The position numbers and the translations under genes were made by a program. Positions 1 to 12,781 of a stretch of 64,000 nt of DNA are shown one piece after another (position 1 is the first letter of the stretch; every line of letters starts with the position of its first letter). Source of the stretch: Punctularia strigosozonata HHB-11173 SS5 (Eukaryota; Basidiomycota; Agaricomycetes; Corticiales; Punctulariaceae); the NCBI RefSeq assembly GCF_000264995.1, contig NW_006767436.1, forward strand, positions 2,412,600-2,476,599, given 5' to 3'. The notes under the pieces are model-generated. The model saw only the letters and a program-made list of their open reading frames with translations, was not told the origin of the DNA and did not search any database.

Positions 1-9
1 TTGCGTGCT

Positions 10-3000
10 TCAGGCGGCCGTGGCATGGTTGCCCGCCGCGTATCCATGGCTGTCGAGATCAAGGCTCGCAAGCATGCCGTTCAAGTCCTGCAGACTCGCC
101 ATGCTATCTTCCTGGGCGTTGCCGAGGTTCACTCCGGATTGGCGCTCGTACGAGTAAGTTCTGCCGACGACGGGGTGGTGCTGGGACTCGTCGCTTCGCT
201 GCGTCTGAACGTGCGCTGCGTCTGTGAACGTTCCGAACTTGCCTGACGAGCCTGGGCGGGAAGTAGGGGTGACAGGGGAAACCTTGCCACTGCTGCTGCG
301 ACTGGCACCGACAACTTTTGAGGCGGCGTGGGTGTCGATGGCGGCTGGTACGAAGTTCGAGACATGCCGCGTTGGGTGCCGCGACTGGTGCGACTGGGAT
401 CCGCCAAAGTTGGAGAAGTCAGGCCCTTGGTGTCCCTCCCGAGCTTGCGAGTTCATATCCGGCGAGAAGGGAGAGAACATCGAGCTCCGGCGATCCGTAG
501 GTCCGTTAAACGAGTTGCCGGTAAAGTCTCCCATGGCAAAACTTTCGAAATGGGACGCTGCCGCGTTCGCTTCGCTCTCGCGAGTCCGGCCACCGTCACC
601 AGGCGCAACGCGCCCCGCGAATGCATCACTGTTCGAGGGGACTGCTCCGGTAGATGCAAAAGCGCCGAGGTCAAGACGCTGAAGCAGCTGCATGGCCTGT
701 TCCGTGGTCAACAGCGGCGCTGTGGGTTGCACTTGCGTCTGCAACTGGTGCTGAAGGTGGGCTTGCATAGCAGCCGCTTGAGCAGCCTGTGCAGCGGCCT
801 GCGCAGCTTTGTCTGGGTTGTGAGGTCATGTCAGTGATCAGCAATTAATGCACAACGCGCCACAGACGCACATTGGCTTCGGCCCCAACTCAGGCGAATA
901 CGGCTACCACCAATGGGGAAACCCTGCATCTTCTCGATAGCCCGCTCCGCGTCGGCTTTGCGAACGAACTGCACGAATCCGCAGTGCTTTCCGACGGGTA
1001 CTTTGACCTGTATACGACATGAAGAACACGGATCGGTGATGAGGCGAAGGGACGTACGTAGTGGATATCGCCGAAGGGCGCAAAGAAAGTTCTCAGCGTG
1101 TCCTCAGAGATAAGGGGCGACAATCCGCCGACGAAGACGGTTGTGTTATAGGGGTCCATCGAGGTGAGCTGCTCGCCGTTCGGCCCAATGAGGTTCGACA
1201 GGATTGCCCGCGCTTGAGCATGATGCTTCCAAGACTCTTCGGAAATGACGTATTTCTGATCCATGTCACTCTCCTGGCGAGCTTGCTGCTGCTGCTGCTG
1301 CTGCTGGGCAGCGAACGGGCTCGTGATGGAGTTGACAGCGCCCGAAGACTTGACAGCACTAGCGGCGTTGCCGTTGGCGTACTGCGCTAGTTGGGCGATC
1401 ACATCGGGAGGTAGATTCTTGGTAGCATCTTCCACCGACGTGTTCACGAGCGTCGAGGAGCCTGAGGTGGTGGATGCTGCGCTGGAGGAGGGCGTCACGC
1501 CTCCACTGCCTATCTGGTTGTTGACGGGCGAGCCGAACGGCGGCGGCTGAGGAGCCGTAGGAGAGAAAGCTACAGGAGTAGTGACACTCTTCTGCGGCGG
1601 GATCGACGCTATCTGCGATGGCACGCCCGCATTGGACGGGGTCGAAACCTGCGTGAGTCCGTTGGCAAGCCGCGCGAGGTCGGCAGAGTTCAAGGGATTC
1701 AGCGAAGTCGGCGGCTTGAACTTGGCGGTGGCGGGGGAAATCCGCACTAGGCATCTGATCAATACAAGTCTACGCATATCAGCTTGGCCGCTTACTAGGA
1801 CGAGACAAGCAGTACAATCCGTGCATCTCGACCAATGCCCTCTGCTGATCGGCTTCATCCGTGAACCTGGAAGACACGCCGTGAGACGAAATCATACGTC
1901 AACTTCCTTCGCCGACGTACCTAACGAATCCATAACCCTTCGAGACGCCGGTGGCAGGATCGAGCATAATCTTGGCGCTCTTGCAGCTCAAGAACGGTCT
2001 GATGAACTTCGGCTCGCGATCGTTTCGCAGGCCAAGGACCGGATTACGGAAAACCGCGACAAGGTCCGAGTTGCTCGCCTCCGGGGCAAGGTCGCCAACG
2101 AATATACTGTACTCCTTCTGAAATGGCTGCCCTGGAACCGAGTTCGGAGGGTGCATCGAGGTGTTCAGGGCGGACTGAGGGATGGATGACGCCCAGTTGA
2201 GTGTGAAGGGCCGAGTCGAGTTGGGCATTATCGCGGCGTTACCACCGTTGCCATTGACCTGGGCCAGAACGGCGGCGGCTTGCGCGGGGTTGGAGAACGA
2301 AAGGAAGCAGTAGCCTGGGTTGTTGGCCTGTGCGGATTGTCCGGCCTCCGCTGGCGAGGGCACCTTAATGTCGACTGGGTTCCAGCCCATGAGGCCGCAA
2401 ACCTGCTTGGCGTATTCTTCGTCCATCCAGGGTTCGAGATTGCCCCACCAAAGTGTAGAGCGAGAGCTAAGGGTCGCTGTAGATAGGGTCGCCGGATGCG
2501 ACTGGCTGTCTGCGGAGCTGATTGGGATGTGTGCCGGAGAGTCGAAGCTAGCAGTAGAAGCGGTAGGGTTGGTCTGACGAGGCGGGGAGTAACGGCGATA
2601 GTCGCGGTGATCCTCCTGCGGCGCAGCGCTGGAATAGGAGTTGTTTGTTGGATAGGCGAACGTCGTTTGACGAGCTGGCGGATGAAGCTGGGGAGCGCTG
2701 AAGCTCTGCTGGATGGGCGTCGCGGGGTTTTGTGCAGGAGCTGTCAAACCCGATGGATGTCTGTTCATATTTGGCCAGCTGTCAACGACGCCACCAGCGC
2801 CTAGCGAAATGCCGTCTGGGGAGTACTCGTTCATGCCAAAGGTGCGGGGTGTCATGACGTTGGAAGGATAGGTGGATAAAGGATGGCCCAGGGAACCCCG
2901 CCGCTCGGACGACTGAAAGCCGTTCGCGTTATGGGACGATGCGCTGTGGTGGTGGTGGTGATGATGGTGGAAGGCGGGTTCCCTAATCATACCCTGCGGC

Positions 3001-3032
3001 AATCCGAACTCGGAGGCTTCGATTCTGGACAT
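10..3032 (-). CDS. Three-RRM RNA-binding protein, Nam8/Ngr1/Csx1-like
   Basis: Likely binds mRNA in post-transcriptional control, or acts at 5' splice sites as Nam8 does; which of these cannot be told from sequence. Exons on the minus strand are 3032-1921, 1866-1796, 1746-1058, 1007-872 and 812-10, giving 936 aa in one frame. RRM1 (about residues 192-280) opens with STLWWGNLEPW. RRM2 (about 305-400) has SIFVGDLAP and KGYGFVR, the latter ending across an intron. RRM3 (about 595-667) has TTVFVGGLSP and HCGFVQF. The stretch SRPMRISPATAK after RRM2 is typical of Nam8/Csx1 relatives and fixes the second splice junction. The N-terminus is Ser/Pro-rich with eight consecutive His, and eight Gln precede RRM3. 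The ATG at 3032 is preferred because the open frame upstream is low-complexity, leader-like sequence. Family assignment is firm; the exact orthologue is not. Confidence 0.85.
1283..1306 (-). repeat. CAG/CAA microsatellite encoding eight Gln
   Basis: Seven CTG units plus one TTG on the plus strand read as a poly-Gln run in the linker between RRM2 and RRM3 of the RNA-binding protein. Pure triplet repeats like this commonly vary in length between strains. Confidence 0.8.
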
Positions 3033-3959
3033 GCTGGCGTCTTGAGGCGAAAACTTTCGGAGTGATGGCAATGCGGGTCCGGATTCGCTGTGAGTCACGG
3101 TGAGCACCGAGAGGCCACGCCCAATTTCCGCGAAAGGGGGGTTCGGGGACGCGAAATTCGCGGTTAGCTGAGGAAGAAGTAGCGAAGGGAAGAAAGCAAG
3201 AGGTAACGACGACACGCGCGTCAAACGTGCTTTGAGAAAATGTGACGATGGGAAAGCGAGGAAGAGATGCGACGGGTAAAGGCTGATAGAGGAGAGCACA
3301 GAGAAATACGATAGCAAACGTGGAGAGATACTAGGCGGCTGTAACGGCTTTAACGGGCAGGTATGTCCACTACGGTAGTCTGATGCGTGGGTAAGGCTCT
3401 TATCGCTGGGGCGGCATGCAGGCTGGAGATGGGCGGAGAAGGAGGCAGAGAGGAGCGACGACGCAAGCAAGGTCCAAGCGCAGCTGATCAAAGCCAACAC
3501 ATGGGCCGAAGAGGGCCTTATAAGTTCGAGTTCCGGCTGGTAAACAACATTTTCGCGGCGGAATTCGGTCACGCTCGAAGCGTCGATCGTGATCAAAACC
3601 TTCCTTTCTGGGCCCGACAATGGCGGTCGGCATCGGCGACGGAGTGCAAGGGCGGATGACGACGAGTGCTTTACCAGGGAACAATGGCATGATGGTAAAT
3701 GAGAACGCCTCAGAAGCTGGTGCTTTGATACGTTCTACGTCCAAACAGCGTATCAACTGACGGACCCACAGCGAGGTGGCGGTGCCGCTGCCCGAAGCCC
3801 CGAGTGGCCGAGTGGCCACACTGTCCGTCACGCCCTACCGTCACGCTGGCCGCTGCGCCGTGACCTAGGGCTTGTGCTCAACAGGGGTGTCCCTTGTTAA
3901 TGTGGAGGTTCCATACACACCGCGAGTCACAGCTACGTACACAGGGGGTCGTCCTTGTC
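3033..3959. other. Intergenic: upstream region of the RRM gene
   Basis: No recognisable gene. It lies between the stop of the coiled-coil gene (minus) and the start of the RRM gene (minus), so it should carry the RRM promoter and 5' leader. The 250 bases next to the ATG are pyrimidine-rich on the coding strand, as expected for a fungal leader. The minus-strand frame stays open to 3620, but its composition does not look like protein. Confidence 0.6.
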
Positions 3960-6900
3960 TCAGATGTCCGCATCCCGCCGTTGTGTCTCCCGCATCCAAG
4001 TGCGGTGCATGTTGCTATCGTCCGCCGGGCTGCCGATACGTCTCGGATGCGACGGGGAATCCGGGATATCGACATCAACCCCACCGCCAGCCCAGTTCCC
4101 GATGTTCAGACTCGGGAGCAGCGCCGCAAGGCCTGGCACAGGCGGCTCCGCGGAAGTTCCCGTCCCCCTATCCCGTTTTCTGCTCTGAGCAGATGGAGGC
4201 ACCGCCGCCTCCGCAGTGACGCTGCCGAATCCGAAGCTCTGGATCTTGCGTCCAAACGCCTGAAACATACTCTGCCTGTCTTGCCACGTCTCCCTTCGAG
4301 GAGTCCGTCCTGCGTCGTCACNNNNNNNNNNNNNNNNNNNNNNNNNNNNNNNNNNNNNNNNNNNNNNNNNNNNNNNNNNNNNNNNNNNNNNNNNNNNNNN
4401 NNNNNNNNNNNNNNNNNNNNNNNNNNNNNNNNNNNNNNNNNNNNNNNNNNNNNNNNNNNNNNNNNNNNNNNNNNNNNNNNNNNNNNNNNNNNNNNNNNNN
4501 NNNNNNNNNNNNNNNNNNNNNNNNNNNNNNNNNNNNNNNNNNNNNNNNNNNNNNNNNNNNNNNNNNNNNNNNNNNNNNNNNNNNNNNNNNNNNNNNNNNN
4601 NNNNNNNNNNNNNNNNNNNNNNNNNNNNNNNNNNNNNNNNNNNNNNNNNNNNNNNNNNNNNNNNNNNNNNNNNNNNNNNNNNNNNNNNNNNNNNNNNNNN
4701 NNNNNNNNNNNNNNNNNNNNNNNNNNNNNNNNNNNNNNNNNNNNNNNNNNNNNNNNNNNNNNNNNNNNNNNNNNNNNNNNNNNNNNNNNNNNNNNNNNNN
4801 NNNNNNNNNNNNNNNNNNNNNNNNNNNNNNNNNNNNNNNNNNNNNNNNNNNNNNNNNNNNNNNNNNNNNNNNNNNNNNNNNNNNNNNNNNNNNNNNNNNN
4901 NNNNNNNNNNNNNNNNNNNNNNNNNNNNNNNNNNNNNNNNNNNNNNNNNNNNNNNNNNNNNNNNNNNNNNNNNNNNNNNNNNNNNNNNNNNNNNNNNNNN
5001 NNNNNNNNNNNNNNNNNNNNNNNNNNNNNNNNNNNNNNNNNNNNNNNNNNNNNNNNNNNNNNNNNNNNNNNNNNNNNNNNNNNNNNNNNNNNNNNNNNNN
5101 NNNNNNNNNNNNNNNNNNNNNNNNNNNNNNNNNNNNNNNNNNNNNNNNNNNNNNNNNNNNNNNNNNNNNNNNNNNNNNNNNNNNNNNNNNNNNNNNNNNN
5201 NNNNNNNNNNNNNNNNNNNNNNNNNNNNNNNNNNNNNNNNNNNNNNNNNNNNNNNNNNNNNNNNNNNNNNNNNNNNNNNNNNNNNNNNNNNNNNNNNNNN
5301 NNNNNNGGATCCTGACGCAGCGACTTGGACACCGCCCGACCTACTCCCGTGCCGGAAAACTCGACGTTGACGGTGGTCCCCGTGGCGGACAGAGCGGGTC
5401 CAGACTTGGGCACCAACCTCGCCGGCGGTCGCAGGGCTGAGCCCCGCCCGCGGCTCGACGACCGCATCAGCGCCGTTGGTCGTCGCCCTCCTTCCTGCAG
5501 TTGCGGTCCACCAAACAGCTTGGAGATCGGTGCCATCAAGCTCGCTGCCGTGAATCCCGCCTCCTTCGCCGCATCGCCACCCTCCGCCTTGGATGGATTC
5601 ATGGCTGCCTCGCTCATCTTCGGCGCAATTGCCGGCTCTAATATCACCTCGTTCAGCGTCACGCGCATCTGACCCATCTCCGTGAATGCCTCCTTTAGGA
5701 GCTTGAACAACACGCGCAAGTCCCTCCGCGTGCACGATGTCGTCACCTTCTCGTCCTCGAGTAAGCTCCGGTAGTGCGTCCGCAGTGCCGTTGCATCGTG
5801 CACGATCGCGTCGACGGTCGTGCGCGATAAGTGGGCGACCATCTCCGTGCCGCCGAGGTGCTGCCGCTTGAGCCGGTTCGAGAGCGTAAGCGCGTCGGCC
5901 TGGGTGAGTCGGTGTAGGAGCGTGGTCGCGCGCTCAAGAAGGGAGCTCATCACGGCCGACTGGTTCGACTCGGCGAGGGAAGATGATTCGGACGGGCCTT
6001 CTCCCGGCGAAACGGAGGACACGCGGTCACTGTACGCGGGTGCGGATGGTAGTCCCGGCGTCAACAGGCCCGACCACGCGTCAGTCTGTACGCCACGTTC
6101 TCGTGTGAGTAAGATCAGAGGACGTATAGACCGGCGCCGCTCGGTTCTGGCGTTCAGATCGCCTGGCTGGTCGTTGCCTTCTTCGCCTTCGCTCGGTGGC
6201 GTACGCCCGTCGTGCGGCTGTGCAAAAGCCGTCCATTTCATTTCACTGGGGACAACAGAGGATGCGGGGGACAATGGTCGCCGGTAATATTCGGGGCTCG
6301 TCGGATCCTGCGATACACATCAGATTTCCCGGATATTGAGATATGCCGTGAGGTTCACCGTGCTCACCCTCGCGGATCCAGGGTGTTGACCGGGCAGGGA
6401 GCGCGGTGTGAGCGGCGCTGAAATGGCCGGTGCACCCCCCACAGCCACCGTCGATGCGAGTCCAGCGGAGAGATCGCTGAAAACTGATGATGCAACGCTA
6501 TTACTGTACCGATGTCTATAGTGAGGTCGCTCCGCTGATACTAGGCGTGATTAGCTTGCAGCTTTCCCTATCGAAACAGAGAGATACACACCAGGAGGTG
6601 GCTTGGCGGCTACAGCGGCCCGTAGCTCGTCGAGCTCTTCGTTCAACGCGTGTACGTCTTCGCGCGACTCGCCCAGGAGGTTTTGCAGCTCGGCATTGTT
6701 GCGCTTGAGGTCCTCGTTGTCCACGACCAAGGTCTCGAGAACCTTGGTGACCTCGGAATCGTCTGCGGGAACGCTGTGCCCCAGCTGAGCGTGCTGCAGC
6801 ATCTCAAGACGCGCACGGGCGTCGCTTAAGACGTCTTCGGTAAGCTCCAGTCGATGTTGGCGTTGCTGCTGTAGATCCTTCTCGAGCTTCTGCATCTCTG

Positions 6901-7788
6901 CCTGTAATTTCGCTATACGCAAGTAATCCCCATCAGCGACGCGAATGCCCTAAGATTGTGCGACTACGCACAGCATCTGTCCTTCAATGCTACAACGCGC
7001 TGCTCAGCCATGCGCGCTCGCTGCGACTCACTGTCCCTCTCCTGCTGCAAATCATCCTTGTCTTGCATAGCAGCCCTCAGCCGGGTGTCCCATCCCACCG
7101 CTCGTGCATGGTGTGCCGTGAGCCGGGTGATCGTCGCACGAGCTTCGCTGAGCTCTTGACCGAGCGTCGAGTTGGAGGCCTCCGTCACTTCGGCGTTGAC
7201 TAGAGCTTGTGCGAGACGCTAAGAAAGCGGGGTAGTTATGAAGTCAGAATGCAGTGAATGTAGGCCGTGGCCAGCATACCTTCTCCAGAGCCGCGTTCTC
7301 TAGCGTCAGCTCCGCAACTCGCGCGTCCGCGGATGATTCTGCATCTCCATATTCGCTGCCTTCGGTCGGTATGCCGTGCGGAGGGCCACGCAGACCCTAA
7401 GATGCCTCGGCACGCTTCCAACAAAGAGCTGGGCGACTGGACGCACCTCATGCTGCCTGACATACGCCTCATGCTTCTGCAACAAAGCCTGGCCGACCTC
7501 TAGGTAGGTCGTCTCAGTGAGTTCCTACGCGCCCGCCTGTCCAGCGCACGCACCCGCACAGAGCGTGAGCCTCTCCTCAAGCTTGTTCTTGATCGCGAGC
7601 CACGCCTGGGTATGATCGCATTCCCCACGACCGCAGCAGCAGGTGAGGAGTGCCACGGGCTCCGGGGTCTGTCCGCGCGAGAAGCTGGCGAGGGCAAGGG
7701 TGAGGTCGTCGGTGGTCTGGCCGTTGCCGAGGTCGAAGCTGCGGGACATGAGCAGGGGCGATTCGGGGGGTATCGGGTCGGTGTCCAT
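3960..7788 (-). CDS. Long coiled-coil protein, function unknown, interrupted by an assembly gap
   Basis: I do not recognise a defined family with confidence. Exons on the minus strand are 7788-7554, 7499-7447, 7396-7280, 7218-6972, 6912-6592, 6540-6368, 6307-5307, then a run of N, then 4321-3960 with stop at 3960. A Cys-rich segment (TCCCGRGECDHTQAW) near residues 50-65 is followed by long heptad-like helices rich in E, L, Q, K and R in exons 3-5. A Ser/Pro-rich linker follows, then a helical block (ERATTLLHRLTQADALTLSN) and a Ser/Gly-rich tail ending shortly after an FGRKIQSFGFGS motif. The frames on the two sides of the gap differ, so either the gap length is an estimate or an intron lies inside it. 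A septation or spindle-pole coiled-coil protein of the Uds1 type is one possibility, but I see no diagnostic motif. Confidence 0.6.
4322..5306. other. Assembly gap (985 N)
   Basis: Unresolved bases inside the long coiled-coil gene. Coding sequence resumes on both sides but in different frames. Confidence 0.99.
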
Positions 7789-8440
7789 GATGGGAGGTCA
7801 AGTAGGTATATATGTGATCTGCAGCGGGAATGGCGACCAGGAGTAGTATGTGCACCAACTTTCGACCTCAAACCGGGCGAAGCAGAGCCGCGAGCGCATC
7901 ACGCCGCCTCCTTGCCCGAATCGAGCGACGCGCAGGTGATGGCGGCACCATGGCTGTGTGCTGATCCCCTTCCATCGCAGACCACCTCGCAAATATTCTA
8001 CAGATCCATATATCATTCACATGTCCAGCCGCCGTTGCTATGACCGTGCGAGGAGATAGCCAACCACCGTCAGTATGCATACTGCAATACTCGCATGGCG
8101 CCAACGCTCATATTCCCGACTCAGTGGCGCTCCGTCATATTCAGCAGTGTTCTTTCGCAGCAGGCCAGATTATGATTAGGATATAGACTAAACCATGAAT
8201 CGTGCTATGCAAATGCAACTATGATGGAGATAATCCCCAGGCGGTAACCTGTGGGCAAGCAATGTTCCAGGACATGGACGTGGTATAGCGTGTGTAAGTC
8301 GTTCCGGATAATGTCAAAAAAGGAAGGAAAGCGGGTTACTCATTGCATCATCGACCAAACGAAACAGGGTCGAGACAAACCACCCAAGACCGGACGGATA
8401 TAACCATCGTCCAGGGCCAGAATTTCCACATAGGCAACAT
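7789..8440. other. Intergenic: coiled-coil promoter and kinase 3' region
   Basis: No gene seen. It separates the ATG of the coiled-coil gene from the stop codon of histidine kinase 1, both on the minus strand. AT-rich stretches around 8150-8340 fit a 3' untranslated region. Confidence 0.6.
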
Positions 8441-11400
8441 TCATGAAGCTCTTAAGCGCCGATGAGCGAGGGACAGCATGTTCTTCAGCGACTTTTCGAG
8501 TACGGGCTTCGTCAACACGTGGTTCGCGCCCGCCTCGAGATACTCCTCCTGATCGGACAGGAGGGCATTGCCAGTCACACCGACCACAAAGTCGTCTCTA
8601 CCGTCACGTCGTAACCGCTATCCCTTGCTCATCAGTTTCGACCTTGATAATGACCAGCAGGTCACTTACAGCGACGGCTTGGATGCCCGAAAGTACCGGC
8701 ATCTGGTTATCCAGGAATATGATCGCATACTTGCGTTCCGCTGCCGGCGACGACGCGACCGAACTCGAACTCCCCGGATCTGAAGGTACAGACTCGGACG
8801 CGGGCGTCGTGTTTGAAGACCCGGTGATCATCTCCAGCGCCTTCTCGCCGTTGTCAGCCGTAGACACCACGCAACCCAGCCGGGTCAACAGGCGCTTCAT
8901 GAGCATGCGCGTCAGCGGATCGTCGTCTACGACGAGCACCTCCATCCCGGGCTCAAACCGATGGTCCTCCCGGGGCGATGCCGGTTCCGCGATAGGGACG
9001 AGCTCGTGGCTGGCGCGGCTGGGTAGGTTTTCCGGAGATGCGGTGGCTTGAGTAGAAAATACCGGTGCCTGGGGCAGCTCGATCGAGGGCGGCCGTTCTC
9101 TGGACTTGCTTGAACCCGGTTTCGCCGTGGAACAGGAGGATGATTTCGAGTTTTTCTCCCTCGGGTCCGGAGCGCTCGGCGGCGTGCTTGGTGCGGGCAC
9201 CTCTGCCTGAGGCTCATGCTCCGACACCTCGGCCATGGGTATGAACTCAAACGGGGCATGTCCACCGGTTTCGTCGGGCGTGCCGACTGGGGTGGGCAGC
9301 GCGCCGGTCGCAGGAGACGGAGGCGTTATGAACCTCCCGCCGGTGAACGACTCCCCTGACTTCGTCAAAGGCTCCACAAGGCCACCTGGACAATGCAACG
9401 TGAACGGCGTGGATGGCTTTCTTCGACAGGTCGCGCACCTTGCTCCATGATCCCTCTTACTGCAGTCGACCGGACGCGGGGCCGCCGTTTCGCTCGCTCT
9501 ACGGCCGTATCGGATGCGACCATCGCCTCAAATTCGCTTGACAACGGATCCGAGTACCGCGTGCTCGTGTCGTTGCTCGCCTTCTTCCCGACTCCCAAAG
9601 CTGCAGAGAAATTCGTTAGAGTTGTGAGTGTCTGCACAGCAACATATAACGCACGCAGTTCTACCCAAAACGTTGAACCTTCCCCGACTTTGGAGCGCAC
9701 ACCAAGTCGCCCACCACTCCGCTTGACGATCTGCCGTACCAGCGCCAACCCTAGCCCTGTGCCCTTGCCTCCTTGCTGTCTGCCCATCTCCGTCTGATTG
9801 AAGGCGGCTTGCACGTTCGTCAGTGCCGAAACAGCTCCGCACGCACTGACTAGGCTCACAGAATAGATTATTGTGAATCATATCCTTGCTATGGATGCCG
9901 CAGCCAGTGTCGGATACCTCGATACGGACGATGACCCTGTCCAAAGCTGGATTGGAACTACGGTCATGCGCCTGGAGATGCTCGTCCGTCAAACCATGAT
10001 GCCTATCGCTCTTATGGCCAGCATCGTGCGGATGTCTCTTGTCCGGGGGAGCCTGCGTCAAGCAATCGGGATTTTCGGGCCAGAGCAGCTTTGTCGTGAT
10101 CGCCAACTGGAAACCAGAACTCAGATGTCTGTATCAGATAAGCGAATGCTACCCACTTTGCCTCCGGCGGGTGTGAACTTGACCGCATTGGACGCTAGGT
10201 TGTTTACGATTTGCCTCAGTCGCATTTCGTCGCCGACAACATATCCAGGCTCCTCCGGGTGTTCTTTCAATAGTCGCTCGATGATGGCAGGGTCTTCACC
10301 TGCCGCTGCATAGGTGGCTCGACGGGCAATCTGGTGAAGAGCATTGAATTCGCAAGGCATAGACGTAGCAGATTGCAACTGACCAAATCAATGTTTCTAT
10401 CGAGGCTCGCAGTAAACTCCAGTTTTCTGGCATCCGTCGCCAGTTTCAACGGCACAAATAACGATCGCATGACTTGATGAAAACAATAGGGCTAAATAGC
10501 AGTTAGCACGGGTGGCACTGTACCAGTGACGGGTAAGCCCACTTTGGCCACCGACTCGAAGCGACCACTGTCCATCCGATGGAAGTCCAGCACGTCGTTC
10601 AGAACTGGATAACAGTTCGTCAGACGAGACGCAAATTTGCTGATTTGAGTCTACCTTTGGACATCATACTGAGACTGCCTTCGAGCGCCTTGAACTCAAT
10701 TTCTTGCGACTTCTGTATGACGCCTGAGGCAGCCATGTTCTGCGTCGCAAGAACTGTTGCGGACATTGAGACAAGGATGTACAAAATTGGGTATTGGCAT
10801 AACGCTTACGTGCAGTATTGAGAGGCACGCGAACTTCGTGAAACACATAACTTGAATCCCAATCAGCATACAATCCACGTCTAGTATGTTGCGACGCACG
10901 ATGTTAACCGACGCTTCGAGTCTGACGCTTTGCGCTCGTTCACTTGTGCCTTCTGAGTTGCCCGGAATTGAATCTTGAGTTGATCTCGCAGAGTGTAGAG
11001 CCTTCTCTCAGCCTAAGATCATGTCAGTCCTGGAAATCGCCCTTCCACGGTTCAGCTTACATTTTCCCGCATGTAATGAATGTAAAGAAGGAAGCAGTGA
11101 AACACAAGCGTGTTTATCAAGTCTATATTTTTTAAATCAACACCGCGGCAAATCAACGCAAAACTGCCACTCACTCCGGTAGAATGTCGTTCGCACCGGC
11201 AATTGCAGCGCCGCAGAACTAGGCAAGAACTATGAGGGGCTACTATCTGCGAGATCGGGCTACGCACATGATGAAAAATGTCAATGCACCGAGGAGGAAC
11301 GGAAAGCGCTTTGTCTGAAGACCGAATATTGCGATGGTGGGTATGGCACACGCATAACTAGTTTAACACGGGAAACATCAATGGACAGACATTTTGGGAA

Positions 11401-12781
11401 TTGACAAACTCACTAGAAAGTGCCGACAAAGTCCTTCGTCCCGCAAGTGAATTCAGACTCCGAACGATCGTAGAATCCGCACAGAAATCTGCAATAGCTG
11501 TAAGTCGTGCATCCACGTCCACGTATTTATAGCAGCTACATAAAGAGGGACTGGTAAATAGCCCTGAGGTAGATGAGCGACTGAATGATAATACATAGCC
11601 ATTGACATACCAGCACCAAGTGGCGAGAGATGTCCATACTTGATATATTTCCGGTCTGTCGCGGGGTATGTCGTACCTACCTCATCGTGCGTCAGATGAC
11701 GCAATGCGACGGCAATTAAGCGTATACGCACATCACAAGCCCGACTACTGGAAATGTGAACGCCGGCGTCACCTGTCACAAAACGTCACAGATCGGCATA
11801 CGCTGTTGGCGGAGAACGTACGCCATAGAAAAATATCTAACCTACATGTTAGAGGTCGCATATCATGAGAATGTAACATCGGCGCACCTTGTCAGCGAGC
11901 ACCAGCGGTCTTGGTATGAATGCGACGGTAAGAACCCAGTTGAGGATCAAGAACCCCGAGGACCAGAGAGCCAGGCTCTGAAAAAAAAGTTTAATCATCG
12001 TTGTGCAACGCCTTATGGACTGAAACCAGGTGACCTTGCGCATGAACCAATATTCTTTAGCGTAGTTTCGCTCTGAGGCCGCGTCCAAAAACCTGAGAGA
12101 GAAGAAATCGAAAGTAGCAGGCCAGAGCCGCCAGCGGAGGAGCAGCCAGAGCGTGTGCGTTGGCCCGCCCGAGGCGTGCAGGTGCGCGAGGCTTTCTTGG
12201 TCGGTGCTCGTGCCAGGTACATAGCTACCAACCCTGTCGGCTTTCGCGTGGAGCCCCTGGTCGGACTGGGATACGACGGAGCTCTTGAGCTCGTCGCACC
12301 ATGCGCGGTCAACCACCACCTGGAGCGTCATCAATACCCGTTTACGGTTTTTCGCACCCTCCCTGCGCAGTCAGCCAAACGAACCGACGACACGCACCTC
12401 GTCGACTTCGTCCTTCTCGGCCGCGATGCGTACCGATCCGGGGCCGGTGTGCGCATGACGGTGTCCGATGCTGCTGCCGCCCGTGCTGTCCTCTGGCGCG
12501 GTGCTTGTGCTAGGCGCCGTCCCTGTCCCGAGCCTGTGGCGAAAGCGCGCCCAGTGGACTCGCAGCCCACGGTCGATGCGCGCCGACTTTCTGCTGCGCA
12601 CGCGCCTGCCATTGCTGTCGGTAGCCGCAGTTCGCGGGCCCGCGAGCGCGCTCTGAAGGATAGGCAGGGGAAGGCCAGCGTCTCTGTCTCGCTCCGCGCC
12701 GGGGTCGTCGGTGGGTGTCATGGGAATGTCCTCGGACGCCTTCGACTCCCTCGCGCGGCGGTGGGCGGGGGCGGAGGGCAT
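8441..12781 (-). CDS. Membrane hybrid histidine kinase 1 (22 exons)
   Basis: Predicted sensor kinase that autophosphorylates on His and passes phosphate to its own receiver Asp. Exons (minus) are 12781-12398, 12319-12035, 11977-11888, 11836-11822, 11772-11732, 11676-11611, 11563-11540, 11488-11414, 11357-11268, 11218-11175, 11122-11061, 11012-10900, 10850-10810, 10753-10655, 10604-10543, 10491-10384, 10330-10157, 10106-9860, 9807-9655, 9600-9439, 9385-8670 and 8617-8441: 1,075 aa, in frame. About six hydrophobic segments lie at residues 140-380. The H-box YVFHEVRVPLNT puts the phospho-His near 434. The N-box is LRQIVNNLASNAVKFTP, the G-boxes are DTGCGI and GTGLGLALVRQIVKRSGG, and the receiver has VDDDPLTR and FLDNQMP (Asp about 1003). 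All catalytic motifs are present. The ATG at 12781 follows an in-frame stop. It is a paralogue of the kinase at 15576-19463, with eleven introns the other lacks. Stimulus and partner are not evident. Confidence 0.88.

Noticed and set aside
224-682. Plus-strand open frames over the RRM gene
   Set aside because: They are the antisense reading of a GC-rich coding exon; the minus-strand frame contains conserved RRM motifs.
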